Below are positions 25,061 through 33,422 of a stretch of DNA of 64,000 nucleotides, in pieces. Under the pieces are notes generated by a model. It was given only the letters and a program-made list of their open reading frames with translations, made no database searches and was not told the origin of the DNA. Source of the DNA: Flavobacterium aestivum (GTDB lineage Bacteria > Bacteroidota > Bacteroidia > Flavobacteriales > Flavobacteriaceae); assembly GCF_026870175.2 (NCBI RefSeq), contig NZ_CP113977.2, forward strand, positions 1,240,001 to 1,304,000, written 5' to 3'. Both the position numbers and the translations under genes were made by a program. Position 1 is the stretch's first letter, and every line of letters starts with the position of its first letter.

Positions 25061-26404
25061 ATGAAAAAAGTTATAGTTGCAATGGCGGTGTTGTGCTTTG
25101 GCGTTGCAAGTGCTCAAGAAGTTACTAATGATTCAATTAAGCCAATTAGCATTGATTCATTACAACAAGCAATAAATATGCATCAATTAAAATTTGATGC
25201 ATTGAATGAACAACTATCTCCTTTACAAGAAGAAGTTGATAGAATGTCTAAGTTGAAAATTTCTGGTTACATGCAAGTGCAGTACGAGATGTATAATTAT
25301 CAAGATGTGCCAACTGCTACAGGTCCGCTTCAATTGAAACCAGGAACTGCAGAAACGAATGTACCGTTAACTACGAATCCTACCGATGTTACCAATTCAT
25401 TTGTGATAAGAAGAGCAAGGGTAAAATTTACTTATAAGCCTATTGAAGGGGTAGCATTCGTTTTGCAACCTAATTTTTCTTTTAGCGCGGTGACTTTGAA
25501 AGATGCTTATGTTCAGTTGAATGACCCTTGGTTAAACACTTTTCAATTATGGGTAGGGCAATTCAATAGACCTGATTATGAGGTAGAATTTTCTTCAAGA
25601 GACAGAATAATATTGGAAAGAAGTAGAATGACAACAATTTTATATCCTCAAGAAAGAGATTTGGGAGCAAAGTTTGTTGTTGATTTTGTAAATAAATATG
25701 AAATTCCTTTGAAAATTGATTTTGCGGCATTTAATGGAAACTTCGGAGAAGGACCAATTGCTAATCAAGTTTCGGATGTAGATAGTGATAAAGATATAGT
25801 GGTAAGAGCAACTTATTCATTGAAGTTTCCAAATGCAGGTTTAGGAATCGACTTTGGAGGGAATGGTTATTTTGGAAAAAATACTGTTTTTGCAGCTGGT
25901 ACTTATAGTGATATTAATAACAATCCATTTACAGCAGCAGTTGGAGATAAGTTAGATAAACATTGGATTGGAGCTGAGCTTCAGCTATACTATGATGTTT
26001 TAGGTGGTTTTGCTTTAAAATCTCAATTTAACAAAGGGGTTATCTCTGGTACTTCTGGTGCTGCAATCATTAATAATAATCCTTCTTTTAATTTTAGTGG
26101 AGAAAGAGAATTTATAGGATACTATGTAACATTAGAGAAAAACTTTGGATCTAAATATCAAGCAGCGGTTCGTTATGACTCATGGGATCCAAACGCAAGA
26201 TTATCAGGTGATGCAGTAACTGTAGCTCCGGATTTGAGAGTACATACTTGGTCATTTGCTTTTGACTATTTCTTTAATAATTACACAAAAATCGCTTTAG
26301 GATATTCAATGCCAATAAACGAGACGAGTTCAACAGTTGGTGGAATTTATAATAGTGATGTAAAAAATAATACAACAACCTTGAGATTTCAAGTTAGTTT
26401 CTAA
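25061..26404 (+). CDS. Phosphate-selective porin (OprO/OprP family)
   Basis: A 447-residue outer-membrane porin expected to pass phosphate or polyphosphate. It has a signal peptide ending VASAQ, then a coiled-coil-like N-terminal segment (SLQQAINMHQLKFDALNEQL), as in trimeric porins of this family, then a 16-strand-type barrel with conserved VIRRARVKFTY, WVGQFNRP and ERSRM blocks, ending in LRFQVSF with the terminal Phe. Lys/Arg residues are frequent, but the phosphate ladder cannot be placed from sequence alone. It is preceded by the strongest Pho-box array and lies between phoR and pstS. Confidence 0.92.
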   Translation: MKKVIVAMAVLCFGVASAQEVTNDSIKPISIDSLQQAINMHQLKFDALNEQLSPLQEEVDRMSKLKISGYMQVQYEMYNYQDVPTATGPLQLKPGTAETNVPLTTNPTDVTNSFVIRRARVKFTYKPIEGVAFVLQPNFSFSAVTLKDAYVQLNDPWLNTFQLWVGQFNRPDYEVEFSSRDRIILERSRMTTILYPQERDLGAKFVVDFVNKYEIPLKIDFAAFNGNFGEGPIANQVSDVDSDKDIVVRATYSLKFPNAGLGIDFGGNGYFGKNTVFAAGTYSDINNNPFTAAVGDKLDKHWIGAELQLYYDVLGGFALKSQFNKGVISGTSGAAIINNNPSFNFSGEREFIGYYVTLEKNFGSKYQAAVRYDSWDPNARLSGDAVTVAPDLRVHTWSFAFDYFFNNYTKIALGYSMPINETSSTVGGIYNSDVKNNTTTLRFQVSF

Positions 26405-26445
26405 AATGATTTTATTTTAAAATCCAGAAGTATTTTATTTACATA

Positions 26446-26480
26446 TAAGAGACTATTATCACTCGTGAAATAGTCTCTTA
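26446..26480 (+). terminator. Hairpin terminator after the porin
   Basis: A 12-bp perfect stem (26446-26457 with 26469-26480) and an 11-nt loop; the following T run is weak. It lies 41 bp after the porin stop. Confidence 0.65.
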
Positions 26481-26586
26481 TTGTTTCTGTAAATATTCTT
26501 ATGTTACTGGTATTCAGCGATGTTAATAGCTTTCTGGTTATGCTACTTTTTATTTATTGTAAAATTATTGTAAAAATGGCTAAATG

Positions 26587-26642
26587 GTAAAGATTGAATA
26601 ATACTTGCTTAACATAGACTTAACGTAGCGGTTTTACTTTTG
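26587..26642 (+). promoter_or_regulatory. Pho-box array and -7 element (pstS)
   Basis: GTAAA (26587), ATAAT (26598), TTAAC (26609) and TTAAC (26620) lie on an exact 11-bp register. The -7 element TACTTTTG (26635-26642) starts 11 bp after the last half-site, the same spacing as in the porin promoter. Confidence 0.75.
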
Positions 26643-26666
26643 TCAAAAATTAAAAGACACTTAAAA

Positions 26667-27500
26667 ATGAATACAACAAAATTTAAAATAGCAACTCTTT
26701 TAGTAGTGGTAATGACTATTGGATTTTCATTCACTACAATAAATAAAGTTACCGTAAAAGGGTCGGATACTATGGTTATTTTGTCTCAAAAATGGGCCGA
26801 AGTATACATGAAAAAAAATCCAGGAACATCAATACAAGTTACAGGTGGAGGATCTGGAGTAGGTTTAGCAGCATTAATTAATGGATCTACAGATATTGCA
26901 AATTCAAGTCGTCCTATCAAACCTTCTGAAGTAGAAAAATTAAAAGCAAGATACGGTTCTTTAGGAGTTGAAATTCCTTGTGCTAAAGATGGTTTGTCAG
27001 TATATTTAAATAAAGCTAATCCAGTAACTGCACTTACATTGAAACAAATTGGACAAATTTTTGCTGGGAAAATAACAAACTGGAAAGAAGTTGGTGGTGC
27101 TGATGCTCCTATTAAATTATATGGTAGAGAAAGTAGTTCTGGAACATTTGGTTTCTTTAAAGACAATGTGGTTAAAACAGATTTTGCTCCAACTTGTCAA
27201 ACATTGCCTGGAACAGCTGCAATTGTAAATGCTGTTAAAAAAGATAAAAATTCAATAGGTTACGGTGGAGCAGCTTATGCAGAAGGTGTAAAAGATTGTG
27301 GTGTAAAGAAAGACGATAAAAGTCCAGCAATTTTACCAACTGCAGCTACTATCAAAAACAAAACATATCCTATCACAAGATACTTGTACATGTATTTAAA
27401 ATCAAGACCAACAGGTGAGACTAAAGAGTTTATCGATTGGATTTTGAGTCCTGCAGGTCAAGGTTTAATAGAAGAAGTAGGGTACTATCCTTTAAAATAA
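26667..27500 (+). CDS. pstS: Phosphate ABC transporter substrate-binding protein
   Basis: Periplasmic phosphate-binding protein, 277 residues from the ATG at 26667 (an in-frame TTG at 26640 lies inside the promoter). After an N-terminal hydrophobic export segment come the PstS signatures: KGSDTMVILSQKWAEVYM, the phosphate-contacting GGGSGVGLAALINGSTDIA, GRESSSGTFGFF, and the C-terminal GYYPL. There is no lipobox, so it is probably soluble or tethered by an uncleaved segment. It has its own terminator 10 bp downstream, separating it from pstC, which allows a higher dose of PstS than of the permeases. Confidence 0.94.
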   Translation: MNTTKFKIATLLVVVMTIGFSFTTINKVTVKGSDTMVILSQKWAEVYMKKNPGTSIQVTGGGSGVGLAALINGSTDIANSSRPIKPSEVEKLKARYGSLGVEIPCAKDGLSVYLNKANPVTALTLKQIGQIFAGKITNWKEVGGADAPIKLYGRESSSGTFGFFKDNVVKTDFAPTCQTLPGTAAIVNAVKKDKNSIGYGGAAYAEGVKDCGVKKDDKSPAILPTAATIKNKTYPITRYLYMYLKSRPTGETKEFIDWILSPAGQGLIEEVGYYPLK

Positions 27501-27510
27501 TAAGTAAAGT

Positions 27511-27540
27511 ATCCCTCATTTTTTAATGAGGGATGTTTTT
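27511..27540 (+). terminator. Terminator after pstS
   Basis: A 10-bp perfect stem (27511-27520 with 27525-27534), a 4-nt loop and a T run. It may be partly read through, as pst genes usually form one regulon. Confidence 0.85.
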
Positions 27541-27744
27541 ATGTTTTTTTCTAAATGAAATCGCCAAAATTGCAAAGCACAGATTTAAAAAAATGGCGAT
27601 ACTATATCCCTTTAAAAGAGATATTAGCTTCATATGAATTCTTAGATAAATAGGATGAAATGGGCATGAATGTAAAATAGGTTGAAAGTGCTAATAACCT
27701 CATGCAAATTACATGTGACTAATAAAAAACAATAAAATCAACAC

Positions 27745-28992
27745 ATGAACCCCCAATTACCCATAAAACAAGTTTTTACTAAAGAAAGTTTAAAAAAACA
27801 ATTCAGGCTTTCCGAATTTCTTGCCGAAAAAATTATATCGTCGATTGCCTTTTTATCAATAGCTATTATTTTTTTAATTTTCATTTTTGTTTTTAAAGAG
27901 TCTTTACCCATATTTAATTCAGGAAATGGAGCTAAGGAAAAAACAGAAATTAAAGCTGAAGCTACAGGTAAGCCGGAAGCTTATGGTACCGAAGTTGCTG
28001 AGGATTTAAAACCAGAATCTTATGGTGCTGAAACAAAGGAGGAATTAAAACCGGAGTCTTACGGTACGGAACCGAAAGAGGATCTGAAACCAGAGACGTA
28101 TGGTTCTGAACCTGTTTCTCAAGAGGATTTAAAGCCAGAAAGTTACGGAGATACTCCAAAGGAAGACTTAACGGTAGCATCGCCAGAAGATGAGACGATG
28201 AATGCTGTTTCAGAAAACAAAGAAGGTAGTGATAAAACGTGGGATACTTTTCTAACAACAGAATGGGTACCCGTTTCCGAGAATCCAAGATTTGGAATGT
28301 TAGCGTTGTTAATAGGTACTTTAAAAGTGACTATCATTGCAATGCTTATTGCAGGACCATTAGCGGTTCTTGCAGCATTATATACTTCGTGTTTTGCCTC
28401 AAAGAGGGTGAAAGAAATCATTAAACCAATTATTGAAATGTTAGCTGCTTTCCCATCTGTAGTTATTGGTTTTTTTGCTCTGATGGTATTGGCCACATTT
28501 TTTCAAAATGTATTTGGTTACGATTCTAGATTGAATGCTTTTATTGGAGGTGTAGCTATGGCCTTGGCAGCTATTCCTATCATTTATACGATTTCTGAAG
28601 ATGCTTTGGCAGCTATTCCTAAAACCTATACCGAAGCAAGTTTAGCATTGGGAGCCAGTAAATGGCAAACTGCATTTTTTGTGGTTTTGCCTGCAGCGAC
28701 ACCTGGTATTTTTGCAGCTTTGTTGTTAGGAGTAGGAAGGGTTTTTGGAGAAACGATGATTGCGCTAATGGCAACTGGAAATGCAGCCTTAGTGTCTGCC
28801 AATCCTTTTGAAAGTGTGAGAACATTTGCAGCAACCATTGGTTCTGAAATGGCAGAAACCGTTTTTGGAGATACTCATTATAGTGTTTTGTTTTTTATTG
28901 GGTCTTTACTTTTCATATTCTCATTTGCCTTAAATGCTGTTGCAGAATTTTATGTAAAAGGCAAATTGTTGAAAAAATTCCAAGGTAAATAA
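27745..28992 (+). CDS. pstC: Phosphate ABC transporter permease PstC with a repeat-bearing loop
   Basis: Inner-membrane permease of the Pst phosphate importer. It is 415 residues, about 100 longer than usual. The first membrane segment is at about residues 31-50. Then comes an insertion at about 60-165 that contains five units of the type EDLKPESYG, followed by the normal permease core: GTLKVTIIAMLIAGPLAV, VVIGFFALM, and the cytosolic EAA-like loop EASLALGASKWQT with GRVFGETM after it. The insertion falls in the periplasmic loop between TM1 and TM2. The 244 bp before it hold the pstS terminator and AT-rich sequence. It is followed 2 bp later by pstA. Confidence 0.92.
   Translation: MNPQLPIKQVFTKESLKKQFRLSEFLAEKIISSIAFLSIAIIFLIFIFVFKESLPIFNSGNGAKEKTEIKAEATGKPEAYGTEVAEDLKPESYGAETKEELKPESYGTEPKEDLKPETYGSEPVSQEDLKPESYGDTPKEDLTVASPEDETMNAVSENKEGSDKTWDTFLTTEWVPVSENPRFGMLALLIGTLKVTIIAMLIAGPLAVLAALYTSCFASKRVKEIIKPIIEMLAAFPSVVIGFFALMVLATFFQNVFGYDSRLNAFIGGVAMALAAIPIIYTISEDALAAIPKTYTEASLALGASKWQTAFFVVLPAATPGIFAALLLGVGRVFGETMIALMATGNAALVSANPFESVRTFAATIGSEMAETVFGDTHYSVLFFIGSLLFIFSFALNAVAEFYVKGKLLKKFQGK
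27973..28173 (+). repeat. In-frame tandem repeats inside pstC
   Basis: Five units of 13-15 codons with consensus (E)EDLKPESYGxEPK encode an acidic, proline/tyrosine-rich stretch. Units differ by many synonymous changes, so the repeat is old and maintained rather than a recent slippage product. Confidence 0.85.
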
Positions 28993-28994
28993 TT

Positions 28995-29939
28995 ATGGAT
29001 AAAATTATAAATGAATCAGAAGATCACTTTTTTTCAAGTAAAAAGAGTATTTCGGATATAAAAGGAAAGGTTTTTATAGGAATCACACAAATAGCAGTGT
29101 TCTTAATCATTGCAACACTTTTTATCATTCTTGGAATTATAGTCTATCAAGGGCGTTCTAAGTTTTCTTGGGAGTTTATCTCTCAATTCCCTACTAATGG
29201 TATGACAGAAGGAGGAATATTTCCTGCTTTAATAGGGACTTTTATACTAGTAATCGTAATGTCTATAGCGGCGGTTCCTTTTGGGACTATTACGGCACTC
29301 TACTTAACGGAGTATGCTCGTGAAGATTCTAAGTTTGCTGCAGCAGTTCGATTCTCAGTACGTACACTTGCAGTGGTTCCTTCAATAATATTTGGTCTTT
29401 TTGGTCTTGGGTTTTTTATCCAATTTTTGGGTGCTGGAGCCGATACCGCTTTTAATGGAGGTCAATTGCGTTGGGGACAACCTAATATCCTTTGGGCAAG
29501 TTTAACGATGTCTTTATTGACATTGCCGGTTATTATTGTATCTGTTGAAGAAGCATTGAAAACAATCCCACGCGAATTAAGAGAAGCGAGTTTAGCACTT
29601 GGTGCAACCAAATGGCAAACTATTAGAAAAGTGGTGCTTCCGGGTTCTGTATCTGGAATTATGACAGGTACAATTCTCGCAGTAAGTAGAGGTGCAGGAG
29701 AAGTAGCTCCAATATTATTTACGGGGGCGGCATATTATTTGGCTACATTGCCAGGTTCACTAAGTGATCAATTCATGAACTTGGGATATCATATTTATAT
29801 TATGTCTACCCAATCTTCGGATGTGGAGAAAACAATGCCAATACAGTTTGCTACAACTTTAGTGTTATTAATTTTGACATTATCTCTAAACGTAGTTGCT
29901 GTAATTATTAGATCAAGAATAAGAAGAAAAGCAAAATAA
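28995..29939 (+). CDS. pstA: Phosphate ABC transporter permease PstA
   Basis: Second inner-membrane permease of the Pst importer, 314 residues, of normal length. Six membrane segments are visible, beginning with one at about 28-52. The ABC-contact loop reads EASLALGATKWQTIRKVVLP, parallel to that in PstC, and is followed by SRGAGEVAPILFTGAA, typical of PstA. It starts 2 bp after pstC and is 49 bp before pstB in the same operon. No repeat insertion like that of PstC is present. Confidence 0.94.
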   Translation: MDKIINESEDHFFSSKKSISDIKGKVFIGITQIAVFLIIATLFIILGIIVYQGRSKFSWEFISQFPTNGMTEGGIFPALIGTFILVIVMSIAAVPFGTITALYLTEYAREDSKFAAAVRFSVRTLAVVPSIIFGLFGLGFFIQFLGAGADTAFNGGQLRWGQPNILWASLTMSLLTLPVIIVSVEEALKTIPRELREASLALGATKWQTIRKVVLPGSVSGIMTGTILAVSRGAGEVAPILFTGAAYYLATLPGSLSDQFMNLGYHIYIMSTQSSDVEKTMPIQFATTLVLLILTLSLNVVAVIIRSRIRRKAK

Positions 29940-29988
29940 TATTTAGACTGACTAAATAGATTATTATTTTAGACATAACAAGTAAACA

Positions 29989-30747
29989 ATGAAAGATATA
30001 AAAATAAAAGTAAATGATTTATCATTATACTACGGTGAAAAAAAGGCTTTGAATGATATTACAATGGATATCCCTGCCAATAAAGTTACCGCTTTAATTG
30101 GACCTTCGGGTTGTGGAAAATCTACTTTTTTGAGATGTATCAATAGAATGAATGACCTTATACCAAGTGTTTCTATTACTGGTAAAATGCTGGTTGAAGG
30201 AGTTGATATTTATGACAAGAATGTTGATGTTGTTAATATTAGAAAGAAAATCGGGATGGTTTTTCAAAAATCAAACCCATTCCCAAAATCTATTTATGAG
30301 AACGTTGCTTATGGTCCTCGTATTAATGGAATAAAAGATAAAGCACAGTTAGACGAAATTGTAGAAACCTCTTTGCGTCAAGCCGCCATTTGGGATGAGT
30401 TAAAAGATCGTTTGGATGATTCAGCTTTAGGGCTTTCCGGAGGACAACAACAACGTTTGTGTATAGGAAGAACATTAGCTGTAAGCCCGGATATTATTTT
30501 GATGGATGAACCAGCAAGTGCATTAGATCCAATTTCGACTTCTAAAATCGAAGAATTAGTGCATCAGTTAAAAGAGCAATATACTATCATTATCGTGACG
30601 CACAATATGCAACAAGCTGCCAGAACGAGTGATCATACTGCCTTTTTTTATATGGGTGAATTGATTGAAATGGGCAAAACAAATTCTATATTTACAAAAC
30701 CGGTACAAAAGCAAACCGAGGATTATATAACAGGTAGATTTGGATAA
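29989..30747 (+). CDS. pstB: Phosphate ABC transporter ATPase PstB
   Basis: ATP-hydrolysing subunit of the Pst importer on the cytoplasmic side, 252 residues. Walker A is GPSGCGKST, the Q-loop lies in [18 protein letters not shown] (PstB-typical NPFP), the signature is LSGGQQQR, Walker B is [12 protein letters not shown], and the switch is VTHNMQQA. In the same operon as pstA and phoU. In the Pho system it also relays the transport state to PhoR, with PhoU. Confidence 0.97.
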   Translation: MKDIKIKVNDLSLYYGEKKALNDITMDIPANKVTALIGPSGCGKSTFLRCINRMNDLIPSVSITGKMLVEGVDIYDKNVDVVNIRKKIGMVFQKSNPFPKSIYENVAYGPRINGIKDKAQLDEIVETSLRQAAIWDELKDRLDDSALGLSGGQQQRLCIGRTLAVSPDIILMDEPASALDPISTSKIEELVHQLKEQYTIIIVTHNMQQAARTSDHTAFFYMGELIEMGKTNSIFTKPVQKQTEDYITGRFG

Positions 30748-30820
30748 AAGGTTTATAGAAAGATTTAAAGATTAAAAAATTTCATAATTCCTGAATCGTT
30801 AAGTTTTTAAATAAAAAAAG

Positions 30821-31501
30821 ATGAGTACACATTTCGAAATAGAATTAGATAAGTTAAAAAATATTATTGAAAAAATCGGGAAATTGGCTGAAGGCCAAGT
30901 GAGCGAATCAGTAAAAAAACTTTTGCAGGAGCCGGAAGTGGCTGAAGCGAAAAGCATCAAAAAAACAGAAAATAAAATTGACAAATTAGATATAAAAATC
31001 GATGAAATTTGTCAACGCATTTTTGCTTTGCAACAACCCGTTGCTTCTGATTTACGTTTTATAATGTCTGCAATGCAAATTAGCAACGAGATTGAACGAA
31101 TTGGAGATTTATCAATAAGTATCGTAAAAAGATCAAAGAATATTAAAGAGAAACACGATCTGATTGTTAAGTTCAATATAGCCGATGTTGCCAGACAAGT
31201 AGAGTTAATTACGGTAAAGACCAATAATTGTTTTATGACTCGTAATGAAAATGTTATTGGAGAGATTTTTGTACTGAACAACGAGATCAGAAAGAATTGC
31301 GAAGACGCAATACACGATATTATAAATGAAATGAAAGTAAATTCTAAGGCTGTAGTTTCAGGAACTAATTTGGTGATTATTTTAAAGCATTTAGAGCGAA
31401 TTTCTGAGCATTGTACCAACATTGCAGAATACGTTTACTTTATGATAAATGCTAAAATTATCAAACACGATAAATTTGATGATTTAGAATCGGAAGATTA
31501 G
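30821..31501 (+). CDS. phoU: Phosphate signalling protein PhoU
   Basis: Negative regulator that links the Pst transporter to PhoR; cytosolic and peripheral to the membrane. The 226 residues form two similar three-helix bundles, each with the E(R)xxD metal-binding pattern (NEIERIGDLSISIVKRS in the first half, HLERISEHCTNIAEYV in the second). It is the last gene of the pst operon, 73 bp after pstB, and is followed by a strong terminator. Confidence 0.94.
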   Translation: MSTHFEIELDKLKNIIEKIGKLAEGQVSESVKKLLQEPEVAEAKSIKKTENKIDKLDIKIDEICQRIFALQQPVASDLRFIMSAMQISNEIERIGDLSISIVKRSKNIKEKHDLIVKFNIADVARQVELITVKTNNCFMTRNENVIGEIFVLNNEIRKNCEDAIHDIINEMKVNSKAVVSGTNLVIILKHLERISEHCTNIAEYVYFMINAKIIKHDKFDDLESED

Positions 31502-31534
31502 TATTTCTCATTAAAAATTAGAATTAGTACCAAT

Positions 31535-31571
31535 AAAAAAGTCGGAACATTTAAACTGTTCCGACTTTTTT
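31535..31571 (+). terminator. Terminator at the end of the pst-phoU operon
   Basis: A 15-bp perfect stem (31535-31549 with 31557-31571) and a 7-nt loop, with A and T runs; usable from both sides between convergent genes. Confidence 0.92.
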
Positions 31572-31576
31572 ATTTA

Positions 31577-32638
31577 TTAAAAGACCCTGAATAAATCTTC
31601 CCAATTTACAGTGCTGTCCAAATGTGGGAGCCCTTTAAATTGATCTGTTTTTGAAAGATCTTCTATTTTAAAATTCTCTTGGGTTGAATAGGGAACTAAG
31701 CCTTCTTGTTCTAATTTTTCGGCCAAATAGATTTGTTCATATTGTCCAGGAGTGGGTATGAAAAATGCTTTCTTGTTTAGTTTTACCAAGTCCATAATAG
31801 TTGTGTATCCGGATCGGCAAAGAACTTTTTCGCTTTCGTTGAAAGTTTGTTCCAACTGGCGGGTTTTCATGAAATTGTAGTAGGTTACATTCCCTATCTG
31901 TTCCTTTTTTTGTTCGGCTTCGATTATTCCTTTTACAAATACTACTTTACCGGTAAAACGTTTTACTTCTTCGGTAAGATGAGCTTCCAATAGTCCTCGT
32001 TGTGGTTCAGGGCCAGACAAAATAATCATTAGGTCATATTGTGTAGGCAGTCCCATTTTATGCATTCTGCTTAATGGGCCTAAATATTGTAAGGGCAAAG
32101 TACTGTGTTCTAGATGCCCTAATTTTCCTGTGAGATTTAATGTTGAATTCACATCGGGAACCCAACAGGCATTGTATTTTTTTATAATGTGCTGATGTAA
32201 TTTGCTGGTAATCCATGTAGTGTTTCCAGTCATAACATTCAATTGATGAGTGATAAACACCGAGGGGATTTTTTTACTGAAAACCCCCAATCTATTATCA
32301 GATATAATACCATCAATCTCGTATTTTTTAATCCATTTGTTTACGATGTTTTTTTCGTCCAAAATGGCTTCTATCATTTTTGGTAGGTTTTTAAAAAGTT
32401 TCCATTTAAAATTCTTGCCGTTTTTTGCATATTCAATTTGATAAGATGGCAATTCTAGGGTTTTTAAATATGGAAATTCTTTTCGGAGTAGCTCTAGGGC
32501 AATTCCATCAGAAGCAATTATAGGGTTGAAATCATTTTCTTGTAAAGCTTTAATGATAGGAATACAGCGTGTAGCATGACCCAATCCCCAATTTAATGGA
32601 GCTATCAAGATATTTTTATTATCGGATTTTAAATTCAT
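31577..32638 (-). CDS. Glycosyltransferase family protein (MurG-like fold)
   Basis: A 353-residue GT-B fold protein of the type often annotated only as glycosyltransferase family protein. The N-terminal acceptor domain starts with ILIAPLNWGLGHATRCIPII, whose GLGH motif resembles GT28/MurG-type G-loops. The C-terminal donor domain has LMIILSGPEPQRGLLE and the nucleotide-sugar-binding region VLCRSGYTTIMDLVKLNKKAFFIPTPGQYEQ. Substrates cannot be deduced. Monocistronic, minus strand, convergent with phoU. Confidence 0.85.
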   Translation of the reverse strand: MNLKSDNKNILIAPLNWGLGHATRCIPIIKALQENDFNPIIASDGIALELLRKEFPYLKTLELPSYQIEYAKNGKNFKWKLFKNLPKMIEAILDEKNIVNKWIKKYEIDGIISDNRLGVFSKKIPSVFITHQLNVMTGNTTWITSKLHQHIIKKYNACWVPDVNSTLNLTGKLGHLEHSTLPLQYLGPLSRMHKMGLPTQYDLMIILSGPEPQRGLLEAHLTEEVKRFTGKVVFVKGIIEAEQKKEQIGNVTYYNFMKTRQLEQTFNESEKVLCRSGYTTIMDLVKLNKKAFFIPTPGQYEQIYLAEKLEQEGLVPYSTQENFKIEDLSKTDQFKGLPHLDSTVNWEDLFRVF

Positions 32639-32730
32639 TTTTTAAGTCTTACTTATATACATAAGTTTAAAGTTATTCGATAGATTTCAATCTAATGTTT
32701 ACAATGTATTACTAAAATATTATATAATTT

Positions 32731-32781
32731 GTCCCGACTCGAAATAAGTTAACATAAAATTTACTTATATCAGGTCGGGAC
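32731..32781. repeat. Nested inverted repeat in intergenic DNA
   Basis: GTCCCGAC (32731-32738) pairs with GTCGGGAC (32774-32781). Inside it, ATAAGT pairs with ACTTAT, leaving a 13-nt apical loop. It lies between two minus-strand genes and upstream of a separate terminator. It may be an RNA structure or a small REP-like element. Confidence 0.45.
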
Positions 32782-32792
32782 TATTAAATAAA

Positions 32793-32817
32793 AAGGCTAA
32801 CCATTACGGATAGCCTT
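32793..32817 (-). terminator. Terminator of the Lys/Ala repeat protein gene
   Basis: A 10-bp stem with one A-A mismatch (32793-32802 with 32808-32817), a 5-nt loop, and an A-rich run (T-rich on the minus strand) at 32786-32794. Confidence 0.7.
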
Positions 32818-32839
32818 CAGTATTTGTTCGGAAATTTAT

Positions 32840-33358
32840 TTATTGTTTGATGTAGGTTTTGTTTCCGTTTGAATTGATGTAGTATTTACCTCCTTGTGGG
32901 CCAGTATATACTTTTTTTCCATTGTATTCTCCGGTTACTTTATCAGTATTTTTTACGGCTGCTTTTGATTTGTCGGCAGATTTAGAAACTTCTTTTTTGG
33001 TAGCGGTTGCTTTATCAGTAGCCATTTTAGAGTCTTTAGCTACTTTATCAGTAGTTTTTTTGGCTTCCTTTGTCGCTTTATCAGCAGTTGCTTTAGAATC
33101 TTTAGCTACTTTATCAGTAGTTTTTTTTGCCTCTTTTGTTGTTTTATCTGCTGATGCTTTTGAGTCTTTAGTTGTTTTTTTGGCGTCTTTTTGTGCTTTA
33201 TCAGCAGTCGCTTTAGAATCTTTAGCTACTTTATCTGTTGTTTTTTTGGCATCTTTTGTTGCTTTTTCTGTTGCCGTTTTCTCTTTAGTCTTACTTGTTT
33301 GTGCGTAAAAAGTATTCGATAGAATAAAGAAGAAGCTTAATAACAATAATTTTTTCAT
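32840..33358 (-). CDS. Exported Lys/Ala-rich repeat protein with PBCV basic adaptor-like C-terminus
   Basis: A 172-residue exported protein: signal peptide ending TFYAQ, then residues about 22-140 built of roughly 11-residue units of the type DKVAKDSKATA and KEAKKTT, strongly basic and helical. The last 30 residues (YNGKKVYTGPQGGKYYINSN) resemble the small PBCV-specific basic adaptor domain seen at the ends of many Bacteroidetes proteins. The repeat region resembles LEA-like or histone-H1-like low-complexity helices, but the signal peptide argues for a periplasmic or surface place. Function unknown; possibly binding to envelope polymers or nucleic acid outside the cell. Monocistronic. Confidence 0.8.
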   Translation of the reverse strand: MKKLLLLSFFFILSNTFYAQTSKTKEKTATEKATKDAKKTTDKVAKDSKATADKAQKDAKKTTKDSKASADKTTKEAKKTTDKVAKDSKATADKATKEAKKTTDKVAKDSKMATDKATATKKEVSKSADKSKAAVKNTDKVTGEYNGKKVYTGPQGGKYYINSNGNKTYIKQ

Positions 33359-33422
33359 GTCAGTTTAATTTTAAATTAGATTTAAATTTACTACTTTTTT
33401 TCTAAAGTTGATCTCTAATAGT

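Noticed and set aside
27501..27744. Pho-box array in front of pstC
   Set aside because: TAAC-like words occur but not on an 11-bp register; the gap mainly holds the pstS terminator, so pstC is probably read from the pstS promoter.
27925..28240. Frameshift or assembly error in pstC
   Set aside because: Both sides of the insertion lie in one open frame, and the repeats show synonymous variation, which argues for a real coding insertion.
32922..33308. Long open frame on the plus strand opposite the Lys/Ala repeat protein
   Set aside because: It is the antisense of a highly biased repeat region; the minus-strand frame has a signal peptide, family C-terminus and terminator.
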